In this document: piece by piece, positions 8,310 to 15,910 of the stretch
Layout: the number at the start of each line of letters is the position of its first letter
Numbering within the stretch: the first letter of the stretch is position 1
From: Mycolicibacterium chubuense NBB4
GTDB taxonomy: Bacteria; Actinomycetota; Actinomycetes; Mycobacteriales; Mycobacteriaceae
Length of the DNA: 64,000 nt
Direction: 5' to 3'
NCBI RefSeq assembly: GCF_000266905.1
Contig: NC_018027.1
Span: 3,844,001-3,908,000, forward strand
Position numbers and translations under genes: made by a program
Notes under the pieces: model-generated
Databases searched by the model: none
Told to the model about the DNA's origin: nothing
The model's input: the letters and a program-made list of their open reading frames with translations, nothing else

Positions 8310-9107
8310 GTGGACGACCACTCACTCGACATGCTCGAAGACGCGCTGCGCAAGACGATGCTCGCGAAGTCCGGGCCCGCCCTCGACGCGGCGCTGACCG
8401 AACTGGGCTGGGGCGAAATGCTCTCGGACATGCCCGACGTGGCGGTGCCCATGGTGTTCCGCCTCTTGGGCGAAACCGGTTCGCACGCATCGATTCTCGT
8501 CGACGTGGTGCTCCATGCGACGGGTAACGACGTCGGCGGCACGCTGGAACTGCCGCTGCCGTACGCCGGCAACACCTGGGTGGTGTGGGACCGCACCACC
8601 ACCAGCGTGGAGACGACCCTGGGCGGCCTACCACTGCGGCGCGAGGAAGAGGGTTACCCGATCCGGGTGGCTGAGGCCCGTCTGGCGGTGGGCTGGTGGC
8701 TGGTCGGCGCGGCGCGGGCGATGCTGACGCTGGCTCGTCAGCACGCCATGGACCGCGTGCAGTTCGGCCGGCCGATCGCCGGGTTCCAGGCCGTGCGGCA
8801 CCGGCTGGCCGAGACGCTGGTCGCGATCGAGGGCGCCGAGGCGACGCTCAGCCTGCCCGGTGTGGACAACCCCGACCTGACCGCGCTGCTGGCCAAGGCG
8901 GCGGCGGGCAAGGCAGCGCTCACGGCGGCGAAGAACTGCCAGCAGGTGCTCGGCGGCATCGGGTTCACCGCCGAACACGACCTGCACCATCACGTGAAGC
9001 GGGCCCTTGTGCTCGACGGATTGCTCGGCAGCTCAAGGGAACTCACCCGCCGGGCCGGCGCAGGACTGCGCGCTCGCGGCTCGGCGCCCCGCCTCGCCCA
9101 GCTCTGA
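8310..9107 (+). CDS. acyl-CoA dehydrogenase, short partner subunit
   Basis: Protein of 265 residues matching mainly the C-terminal half of acyl-CoA dehydrogenases: RQHAMDRVQFGRPIAGFQAVRHRLAE (FAD-contacting stretch) and CQQVLGGIGFTAEHDLHHHVKRAL. The first 100 residues are poorly conserved. It probably forms the non-catalytic subunit of an alpha2beta2 complex with the gene before it. The GTG at 8310 is preferred because GGAAGGAG lies five bases upstream; a GTG at 8304 would sit on top of that site. It is the last gene of the Rieske operon, followed by the hairpin/IS region. Confidence 0.88.
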   Translation: MDDHSLDMLEDALRKTMLAKSGPALDAALTELGWGEMLSDMPDVAVPMVFRLLGETGSHASILVDVVLHATGNDVGGTLELPLPYAGNTWVVWDRTTTSVETTLGGLPLRREEEGYPIRVAEARLAVGWWLVGAARAMLTLARQHAMDRVQFGRPIAGFQAVRHRLAETLVAIEGAEATLSLPGVDNPDLTALLAKAAAGKAALTAAKNCQQVLGGIGFTAEHDLHHHVKRALVLDGLLGSSRELTRRAGAGLRARGSAPRLAQL

Positions 9108-9123
9108 CCGCACCCCCTTTGGC

Positions 9124-9154
9124 CGAGCGTGCGGGTCTGCGGCCGACACGCCGG
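9124..9154. repeat. 31-bp inverted repeat, left arm
   Basis: This arm begins CGAGCGTGCGGGTCTGCGGC and is the exact reverse complement of 10689-10719. Pyrimidine-rich flanks (CCCCCTT) outside both arms also match. Parts of the motif recur between arm and IS (CGCACGCTC at 9172-9180, CGAGCGTGCG at 9211-9220). Since the genes on both sides converge, the ancestral structure was probably a bidirectional terminator hairpin, now split by the insertion element. Confidence 0.7.
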
Positions 9155-9245
9155 CTTCTTGCAGGAGTTCTCGCACGCTCACCAACGCAGTGCCCAAACG
9201 CGCGCGTCGCCGAGCGTGCGCGGAATCGCGTAATTCTGCGGGGCA

Positions 9246-10685
9246 GGCTCAATCGGTCGCTGCGACACCTGATTGGTTGAGGGGTGTTGAGCGATGGGTT
9301 GTCGGGGTCCTGGTCGGGCGCGGTTGCCGGAGTCAGTGCGCGAGCGGTTCTGGGCGGCGGTGGCAGCAGGTCTGTCGCCGACGGCGGCGGCCACGGTGGC
9401 CGGCGTGCACGGCGCGACAGGGCGTCATTGGGCCCAACAGGCTGGTTATCGAGGTGAGTCGAAGCATTTCGGAATCCGGTACACAGCACAGCAGCGGGCG
9501 GTGTTCTGGACCGCGGTGAGATCGGCGGTGCCGCCGGCACAGGCCGCGGTGGTCGCTGGCGTGTCGGAGGCCGCGGCCCGACGCTGGCTGCAACAGGCTG
9601 ACCACGTGCCCAGAACCCCGTTTCCCGCTGAGGCTGATCTCGTTGCAGAAAGTGAGCTGACCTCTCGGGTTCGTGCACCGTTGCGCTTCGTGGAGCGGTG
9701 TCGGCTTGAGCAGCTGCTCGAACACGGCTACCCACCAGCACAGGCGGCAGCCTTGATGGGCCGTCATAAGGACACCATCAACCGGGAGATCGCCCGGGGA
9801 CAGACCCGCTCGGTGTATCGAGCCAGCATGGGCCAAGACGTGGCCGATGCCGCCCGTAAGCGCCCCAAAGTGCGCAAGCTTGAGGCCAACCCTGGGCTGC
9901 GGGCCGAGGTTCTGCAACGCTTGGAGACACGCAACAGTCCCGAACAGATCGCGGGCCGGCTGCGTCAAGACTTCCCTGACGATCCGGAGATGTGGGTGTC
10001 ACACGAGACGATCTACCAAGCCGTCTACGTTCAACCCCGCGGCGAGTTGGCCAAAGAGTTGAAGTCGGCACTACGCACCGGCCGGATCAAGAGAAAACCG
10101 CAGGGCCGCAATGAAATAGCCGATCGTAACCGGTTCAAGGCGGGCATGGTCGGCATCTCCGAGCGGCCCGCCGAAGCCGACGATCGCGCTATCCCCGGCC
10201 ACTGGGAGGGGGACCTGATCATGGGCGCGGGCAACACCAGCGCGATCGGCACCCTGGTCGAGCGCACCACGGGGTTCGTGATGCTGCTACACCTGCCCGG
10301 TGATCACACCGCCACCACCGTCGCCGCAGCGATGACCGCCAAAGTCCCCGAGATACCCGCAATCCTGCGCCGTTCACTGACCTGGGACCAGGGCACCGAG
10401 ATGGCGATGCACACCAACATCACCGAAGCCACCGGGCTACCGATCTACTTCTGCGACCCCCATAGTCCCTGGCAACGCGGCACCAACGAAAACACCAACG
10501 GACTGCTACGCCAGTACTTCCCCAAAGGCACTGACCTTGCGTTCTGGGGACCGGGATTCCTCGACCAAGTCGCCGCCGAACTCAACGCCCGACCCCGCAA
10601 ACGACACAACTGGCGCACACCCGCCGAAGAACTCGACCGACTACTCTCAGATCCGTCCACGTACGTTGCAGCGACAGCTTGAATC
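9246..10685 (+). mobile_element. IS30-family insertion sequence, apparently complete
   Basis: Element of about 1.44 kb with one transposase gene. The terminal inverted repeats are imperfect: GGCTCAATCGGTCGCTGC at 9246-9263 against the reverse complement of 10668-10685 (13 of 18 bases match). The transposase stop lies within the right repeat. No clear target duplication longer than two or three bases is visible. IS30 family elements are known to prefer palindromic targets, and this one lies against the right arm of a long inverted repeat. No passenger genes. Confidence 0.85.
9294..10682 (+). CDS. IS30-family transposase
   Basis: Intact DDE transposase of 462 residues. Two helix-turn-helix-like regions lie in the first 170 residues (AAATVAGVHGATGRHWAQ and AAALMGRHKDTINREIARG, the latter typical of IS30). 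The catalytic residues sit in GHWEGDLIMG (first Asp), LTWDQGTEMA (second Asp) and GTNENTNGLLRQYFPKG (Glu). No frameshift or internal stop is seen, so the element may be active. The ATG has GAGGGG about ten bases upstream. Confidence 0.95.
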   Translation: MGCRGPGRARLPESVRERFWAAVAAGLSPTAAATVAGVHGATGRHWAQQAGYRGESKHFGIRYTAQQRAVFWTAVRSAVPPAQAAVVAGVSEAAARRWLQQADHVPRTPFPAEADLVAESELTSRVRAPLRFVERCRLEQLLEHGYPPAQAAALMGRHKDTINREIARGQTRSVYRASMGQDVADAARKRPKVRKLEANPGLRAEVLQRLETRNSPEQIAGRLRQDFPDDPEMWVSHETIYQAVYVQPRGELAKELKSALRTGRIKRKPQGRNEIADRNRFKAGMVGISERPAEADDRAIPGHWEGDLIMGAGNTSAIGTLVERTTGFVMLLHLPGDHTATTVAAAMTAKVPEIPAILRRSLTWDQGTEMAMHTNITEATGLPIYFCDPHSPWQRGTNENTNGLLRQYFPKGTDLAFWGPGFLDQVAAELNARPRKRHNWRTPAEELDRLLSDPSTYVAATA

Positions 10686-10688
10686 CGC

Positions 10689-10719
10689 CCGGCGTGTCGG
10701 CCGCAGACCCGCACGCTCG
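10689..10719. repeat. 31-bp inverted repeat, right arm
   Basis: Exact reverse complement of 9124-9154; it begins only three bases after the right end of the IS. The following G-rich stretch mirrors the C-rich flank of the left arm. Confidence 0.7.
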
Positions 10720-10760
10720 CGGGAAGGGGGGCCCGTGCCGCTGGACGGCGGGGTGCCGGC

Positions 10761-11543
10761 CTATTTGATGTTCGCCTTCATCTGGTCGAGGTCCACCAGG
10801 ACCGGCCATCCGCCCACACTCAACGCATTGCCGTGACCGGTTTGGTGCACGTCGAACACCGACTGGATCGCGGCGTAGAAGCCCTGCACGTCCAGGGTCT
10901 GGTTCACCGCGCGTTTGGCCTGCCGCAGCGCGAACGACGGCATCGTGGCGATGTGCTCGGCGAGCGCCCGGGTCTCGGCGTCGAGCTGGTCGCGAGGCAC
11001 GACCTTGTTCACCATGCCGGTGCTGTGTACCTCTTCGGCGGTCATCGCCCTGCCGGTGAACAGGATCTCCTTGGCTTTGCGCGGGCCGAGTTCCCAGGTG
11101 TGTCCGTGGTATTCGACGCCACCGATGCCCATGAGCACCACCGGGTCGGAGAACTGGGCGTCGTCGGCGGCGATGATCAGATCGCAGGGCCAGCACAGCA
11201 GCAGACCACCTGAGATGCAGCGACCCTGCACGGCGGCGATCGAGGGCTTCGGCACGTTGCGCCAGCGCAAGGTGTACTCGAGGTAGCGCCTCGCCTCGTG
11301 CTCGATGATGAACTCCAGCGTGATCTTGTCCGGGACGGGCCCGCCGCCGCGGAGGTCGTGACCGGCCGAGAAGTGCTTGCCGTTGGCCCGCAGCACGATG
11401 ACCGCGACGTCGCGATCCTCTGCCGCCCGCGTCCATGCCGCGTCGAGTTCGTCGAGCAACTCCGGATTCTGCGCGTTGGCGGCCTCCGGCCGGTTCAGGG
11501 TGATCGTCGCGATCCGGTCGGTGACGTCATAGTCGATGTACAC
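10761..11543 (-). CDS. enoyl-CoA hydratase/isomerase (EchA family)
   Basis: Crotonase-fold protein of 260 residues. Visible are ATITLNRPEAANAQN, the oxyanion-hole segment HFSAGHDLRGGG, and CISGGLLLCWPCDLIIAADDAQF. In VLMGIGGVEYHGHTWELG the usual catalytic Glu positions are not clearly both kept, so hydratase, isomerase or hydrolase activity cannot be told apart. The start is the GTG at 11543 with GAGGA six bases upstream; reading further to 11633 lacks support. It is divergent from a TetR gene and shares operator site 2 with it. Confidence 0.88.
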   Translation of the reverse strand: MYIDYDVTDRIATITLNRPEAANAQNPELLDELDAAWTRAAEDRDVAVIVLRANGKHFSAGHDLRGGGPVPDKITLEFIIEHEARRYLEYTLRWRNVPKPSIAAVQGRCISGGLLLCWPCDLIIAADDAQFSDPVVLMGIGGVEYHGHTWELGPRKAKEILFTGRAMTAEEVHSTGMVNKVVPRDQLDAETRALAEHIATMPSFALRQAKRAVNQTLDVQGFYAAIQSVFDVHQTGHGNALSVGGWPVLVDLDQMKANIK

Positions 11544-11673
11544 AGCGCGTCCTCGGGTTTCGGCGGGTCGGGCGGGGGTACTGGGCGGCGGTGCGGCGCG
11601 GACGGGGGTTGCGGACCTGGCGTTCTGTCGCAAGTTTCCCGAGCCGCTTCGTGGCCCTTCTGTTATTCCGAAA

Positions 11674-11692
11674 ATGAGAATACTATTCTCGT
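11674..11692. promoter_or_regulatory. GAGAAT-N3-ATTCTC operator, site 2
   Basis: ATGAGAATACTATTCTCGT lies between the enoyl-CoA hydratase gene (130 bases away) and the TetR gene (54 bases away). TACTAT inside the palindrome fits a mycobacterial -10 element (TANNNT), so a bound repressor would block the promoter. This is the site next to a TetR gene, which makes that regulator the best candidate for the whole set. Confidence 0.75.
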
Positions 11693-11746
11693 GATGAGGA
11701 AGTTACAATCTCTGACACGTTGGCCGAGAGGGGGTCGAGGACCGTT

Positions 11747-12466
11747 ATGGCAAGGCGTTCTCCGGTACAGTCGGTTCATGTTCTCCCCAGTCGGTCTCCA
11801 GCTGAGCCTCCGGTGACCACCGCCAGCGAGGAGCCTGCCTGGAAGCAGCGCGCGGTCGAACGGTCGATCAAGACCGCCAAGCTGCGGGCCGCTCAACGGG
11901 TTCAGCGTTTCCTCGATGCCGCGCAGGCCATCATCATCGAGAAGGGCAGCACGGATTTCACCGTGCAGGAGGTCGTCGACCGTTCTCGTCAGTCGCTGCG
12001 CAGCTTCTACCTGCAGTTCGACGGAAAGCACGAGCTGCTGCTGGCCCTGTTCGAGGACGCACTGAGCCGATCGGCAGACCAGATTCGTGCCGCCACGTCC
12101 GGCCAGGAAGAACCGCTCGAGCGGCTCAAAGTCGCCGTCCAACTCCTGTTCGAATCCTCGCGGCCGGACCCGGCGGCCAAGCGGCCGCTGTTCACCGACT
12201 TCGCGCCGCGCCTGCTGGTGTCGCACCCGTCCGAGGTCAAGGTGGCGCACGCCCCCTTGTTGGCCCTGCTCACCGAGTTGATGGAAGAGGCCAGCGCCGC
12301 CGGCCAACTCCGCGAGGGCATCAACCCCAAGCGGATGGCGGCGATGACCATGCAGACGGTGATGTTCGTGGCGCAGTCCAGCGGCGACGCCGGCGACGGC
12401 ACCGCTCACCCCATCACCGCCGACGAGGTCTGGGACTTCTGCGCACACGGCTTCGCCGCCCTCTGA
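11747..12466 (+). CDS. TetR family transcriptional regulator, candidate master repressor
   Basis: Regulator of 239 residues. A flexible N-terminal tail of about 45 residues precedes the TetR DNA-binding domain: RFLDAAQAIIIEKGSTDFTVQEVVDRSRQS followed by LRSFYLQFDGKHELLLALFEDAL. The rest is an all-helical ligand domain. The ATG at 11747 has GAGG six bases upstream; a GTG at 11813 is a shorter alternative. An operator lies in its own promoter, so autoregulation is likely. The same operator recurs at other divergent promoters, which suggests it controls much of the window. Ligand unknown, possibly a CoA thioester as for many mycobacterial TetR repressors of lipid genes. Confidence 0.88.
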   Translation: MARRSPVQSVHVLPSRSPAEPPVTTASEEPAWKQRAVERSIKTAKLRAAQRVQRFLDAAQAIIIEKGSTDFTVQEVVDRSRQSLRSFYLQFDGKHELLLALFEDALSRSADQIRAATSGQEEPLERLKVAVQLLFESSRPDPAAKRPLFTDFAPRLLVSHPSEVKVAHAPLLALLTELMEEASAAGQLREGINPKRMAAMTMQTVMFVAQSSGDAGDGTAHPITADEVWDFCAHGFAAL

Positions 12467-12561
12467 TCCGAGAACCACACTCTCCGCGCTTCGAAACCCG
12501 GTGTGTGCGCTTCTGCGTGCCTCCAGCGTGCCCGTCGGTCCGTCCGCGCCGAATGAGAGGC

Positions 12562-12600
12562 TCGTTCTTCTTCAGCGAGAAGAAGAATCGCCGTAAAAGA
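12562..12600. promoter_or_regulatory. possible promoter region of the P450 operon
   Basis: TTCTTCTTC and GAAGAAGAA form a nine-base inverted repeat with a five-base spacer upstream of the P450 gene, and TTGACA at 12609-12614 resembles a -35 element. A degenerate relative of the GAGAAT palindrome may start near 12553. None of these is strong enough alone. Confidence 0.35.
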
Positions 12601-12692
12601 GTCGGCCATTGACACTCGTGTGTCCGCGATGCCAGAGTGAGACAAACAGCAGCCCGATGTCTTACCAGGACTGGTCATAGCGAGAGGACACC

Positions 12693-13904
12693 GTGACGAT
12701 CAGCGCTGACAACCCTTCTGCCCCCGACGCCGCCACCGCGGCTGAGCTGTACTACGACCCGTACAGCGTCGAACTGAACATGAACCCGTATCCGGTGTTC
12801 GCCCGCATCCGCGAGGAAGCGCCGCTGTACTACAACGACAAGCACGACTTCTATGCGCTGAGCCGCTTCGACGACGTCAACAAGGCGCTGATCGACCACG
12901 AGACCTTCATCTCCGGTCGCGGCGCGCTGCTCGAGATCATCAAGTCCGGCATGGAGATCCCGCCCGGCACACTGATTTTCGAGGACCCGCCGATCCACAA
13001 CATCCACCGCAACCTGCTGTCGCGGATGTTCACACCGCGCAAGGTGCTCGCTCTCGAGCCCCAGATTCGCGAGTTCACCGCCCGCTGCCTGGACCCGCTG
13101 GTGGGCACGGGCCGCTTCGACTTCGTCAACGACCTCGGCGAGCAGATGCCGATGCGGGTCATCGGCATGCTGCTGGGCATACCCGAGGAGCATCAGCGCC
13201 GGGTGACCGACCACGGCGAGGCCACCCTGCAGAGCACGCAGGTCGACCTGCTGGCCACGGGCGAGGTGTTCGCCGAGTTCATCGACTATCGCACCGAGCA
13301 CCCCTCGAACGACATCATGACCGATCTGCTCACCGTCGAGTTCGAGGATGAGACCGGCACCGTGCGCCGGTTGAGCCGCGACGAGCTGTTGATGTACCTG
13401 ACGGTGGTGGCGACCGCGGGCGCGGAAACCACCACCCGGCTGATCGGTTGGGCCGGCAAAACGCTGGCCGAACATCCCGATCAGCGCCGCGAACTGGCGG
13501 AGAACCCGGCGCTGATCCCGCAGGCGATCGAGGAGATCCTGCGCTGGGAACCACCGGCGCTGCAGATCGCCCGGTACGTCGCCAAGGACGTGGAGTACTA
13601 CGGCCGTACTGTCCCGGCGGGTTCGGCGATGCTCATGCTCGTGGGCGCCGCCAACCGTGACCATCGCCGCTTCCCGCCCGACGGCGACGTGTTCGACATC
13701 CACCGGGAACTGCGCTCGCACATGACCTTCGGGGCGGGGACCCATTTCTGCATGGGCAACGCGCTGGCCCGCCTGGAGGGCCGGATCGCACTCGAGGAGA
13801 TCCTCAAGAGGTTCCCGACGTGGGAGGTCGACTGGGCCAACGCGGTACCCTCGCCGACCACCGCGGTCCGCGGCTGGGAAGCCATGCCCACCTTCGTTTC
13901 TTGA
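12693..13904 (+). CDS. cytochrome P450
   Basis: Soluble bacterial P450 of 403 residues. The heme-binding loop FGAGTHFCMGNALAR (Cys thiolate), I-helix AGAETT, and EEILR (ExxR of the K helix) are all intact. No ferredoxin gene adjoins it, unlike the P450 at 33318. It starts at a GTG and is followed after 40 bases by a mycofactocin-type SDR, a pairing that would hydroxylate a substrate and then oxidise the alcohol. CYP family cannot be assigned without comparison. Confidence 0.93.
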   Translation: MTISADNPSAPDAATAAELYYDPYSVELNMNPYPVFARIREEAPLYYNDKHDFYALSRFDDVNKALIDHETFISGRGALLEIIKSGMEIPPGTLIFEDPPIHNIHRNLLSRMFTPRKVLALEPQIREFTARCLDPLVGTGRFDFVNDLGEQMPMRVIGMLLGIPEEHQRRVTDHGEATLQSTQVDLLATGEVFAEFIDYRTEHPSNDIMTDLLTVEFEDETGTVRRLSRDELLMYLTVVATAGAETTTRLIGWAGKTLAEHPDQRRELAENPALIPQAIEEILRWEPPALQIARYVAKDVEYYGRTVPAGSAMLMLVGAANRDHRRFPPDGDVFDIHRELRSHMTFGAGTHFCMGNALARLEGRIALEEILKRFPTWEVDWANAVPSPTTAVRGWEAMPTFVS

Positions 13905-13944
13905 GCAACCTGAACACCCACGACTACGAAAAGGATTGACAGAC

Positions 13945-14784
13945 ATGGCAGGACGCGTTGAAGGCAAGGTCGCTTTCGTCACCGGCGCAGCACGCGGCCA
14001 GGGGCGGGCGCACGCCGTGCGCCTGGCGCAGGAGGGCGCCGACATCATCGCCGTCGACATCTGCAAGAAGATCGACACGGTGGACCTGATCGCGGCGTCC
14101 ACGCCGGAAGATCTCGCGGAGACCGCGGATCTGGTCAAGGGCTACAACCGCCGCATCTACACCGCGGAGGTCGACGTCCGCGACTACGACGCGCTCAAGT
14201 CAGCCGTGGACACGGGCGTCGAGCAGCTGGGCCGCCTCGACATCATCGTGGCCAACGCCGGCATCGGCAACGGCGGCCAAACGCTGGACAAGACCAGCGA
14301 GACCGACTGGACGGCCATGATCGACATCAACCTCGGTGGCGTGTGGAAGACGGTCAAGGCCGGCGTCCCGCACATCCTCGAAGGCGGCCGCGGCGGTTCC
14401 ATCATCCTCACCAGCTCCGTGGGCGGCTTGAAGGCCTACCCGCACACCGGTCACTATGTCGCCGCGAAGCACGGCGTCGTCGGGCTGATGCGCACGTTCG
14501 CCGTCGAGCTCGGCGCGCAGAACATCCGCGTGAACTCGGTGCACCCGACCAACGTGAACACCCCGCTGTTCATGAACGAGGGAACCATGAAGCTGTTCCG
14601 CCCCGACCTCGAGAACCCGGGCCCCGACGACATGAAGGTCGTCGGCCAGCTGATGCACACCCTGCCGATCGGCTGGGTGGAGCCGGAGGACATCGCCAAC
14701 GCGGTCCTGTTCCTGGCCTCCGACGAGGCACGTTTCATCACCGGCGTCACCCTTCCTGTCGACGGCGGTAGCTGCCTGAAGTGA
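13945..14784 (+). CDS. mycofactocin-type short-chain dehydrogenase
   Basis: SDR of 279 residues of the subgroup expected to carry non-exchangeable NAD reoxidised through mycofactocin (TIGR03971-like). The opening GRVEGKVAFVTGAARGQGRAHAVRLAQEGADIIAVDIC and the insert after it (IAASTPEDLAET) are characteristic. The catalytic set is seen as S in LTSSVGG, Y and K in GHYVAAKHG. It ends PVDGGSCLK. The ATG at 13945 fits AAGGA upstream; an in-frame TTG at 13936 would be too close. Probably oxidises the alcohol made by the preceding P450 (inference). Confidence 0.9.
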   Translation: MAGRVEGKVAFVTGAARGQGRAHAVRLAQEGADIIAVDICKKIDTVDLIAASTPEDLAETADLVKGYNRRIYTAEVDVRDYDALKSAVDTGVEQLGRLDIIVANAGIGNGGQTLDKTSETDWTAMIDINLGGVWKTVKAGVPHILEGGRGGSIILTSSVGGLKAYPHTGHYVAAKHGVVGLMRTFAVELGAQNIRVNSVHPTNVNTPLFMNEGTMKLFRPDLENPGPDDMKVVGQLMHTLPIGWVEPEDIANAVLFLASDEARFITGVTLPVDGGSCLK

Positions 14785-15857
14785 GTACTGCGCCGGGACT
14801 GTCCATTCCGCGGAGCTGGGATGAAATAAGCCCTGAGTGGATGACTTCGGTTCTGGCACAACATTTTCCGGGGGCCGAGGTCGCGGACGTGAGCGTCGCG
14901 CTCCGCGACGACGGCACCAACCGCCGGGCCCGCCTCGCGCTGAGCTATTCCACCGGGGCGGGGCCTGCGACGGTGTTCGCCAAGGCCGTCGACCCGGAGC
15001 ACGCCGACCTCGTCGCGCTGACCAGCGGGCTCTACCACGAACCGCGGCTGTTCTCCTGCGGTGTGACGCTGCCGCTCGATCACCCCGCCGTCTACGCGGC
15101 GATGATCGACGAGCAGCGCCGCGACTTCCTGATGATCATGGAGGACGTGGTGGCGCGCGGCGCCGATCCGCGCGACTCGACCCGTCCGATGACCGCCGAT
15201 CAGGTCGCCGACGGCGTGCGCGGCCTGGCGGAGTTGCACAGCGCGTTCTGGGGTGCGGGTGTCACCGGCGAGCCGGCACTGGAATGGGTGGAGCCGTTCG
15301 TCGCGTTCGCCGGCCTGGAGTACGCGCCGCTGGACATCGCCCACGAGCGCCTGGGCGACACGGTGCCGGCGGAGATCCTCGAGCTCTCGGGCACCGAGCT
15401 CTTCGTCGACATCTGGGCCCGCTTCATCGGTTCGCTCACCACCACGGCACCGACACTGCTGCACGGCGATCCGCACATCGGCAACACCTACGTGCTGCCC
15501 GGCGACCGAGTCGGCTTCCTGGACTGGCAGATGGTCCGTCGCGGCAACTTCTCGCTGGATCTCGGCTATTTCCTGCAGGGTGCCCTCACCATCACCGACC
15601 GCCGCCGCTGCGAACGCGAACTGCTCGACGAGTATCGGGACGCGCTGCGGTTGCCCGAGGCGCAGAAGCCGACCCGGCATGATGTCTGGCTGCGCTACCG
15701 CGCGTCGGTCGCCCATGGACTGGCCATCTGGATGGCCACGCTGTCGGGCGGAGACGCCTGGCAGCGGGCCGACATCTGCCTGGCGTTCGCCCAACGGTAT
15801 GCGGCCGCGTTCACCGACCTGGACACCCCGGCCGCGCTCGACGACCTCTGCGGCTGA
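14781..15857 (+). CDS. phosphotransferase-family protein (APH/choline kinase fold)
   Basis: Protein of 358 residues with the kinase-like fold of aminoglycoside phosphotransferases. The catalytic loop LLHGDPHIGNTYV (Brenner motif HGDxxxxN) and the metal-binding GFLDWQ are present, and MIMEDV lies where the hinge is expected. Its GTG overlaps the SDR stop. In mycobacterial catabolic clusters this family often accompanies P450s and acyl-CoA dehydrogenases; a role in phosphorylating a hydroxylated substrate is possible, antibiotic resistance unlikely. Function unproven. Confidence 0.82.
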   Translation: MSTAPGLSIPRSWDEISPEWMTSVLAQHFPGAEVADVSVALRDDGTNRRARLALSYSTGAGPATVFAKAVDPEHADLVALTSGLYHEPRLFSCGVTLPLDHPAVYAAMIDEQRRDFLMIMEDVVARGADPRDSTRPMTADQVADGVRGLAELHSAFWGAGVTGEPALEWVEPFVAFAGLEYAPLDIAHERLGDTVPAEILELSGTELFVDIWARFIGSLTTTAPTLLHGDPHIGNTYVLPGDRVGFLDWQMVRRGNFSLDLGYFLQGALTITDRRRCERELLDEYRDALRLPEAQKPTRHDVWLRYRASVAHGLAIWMATLSGGDAWQRADICLAFAQRYAAAFTDLDTPAALDDLCG

Positions 15858-15910
15858 CGCATTCGACGAATCGCACCTGATCATGACAACCGAGTGGTTG
15901 CATGGTGCTC

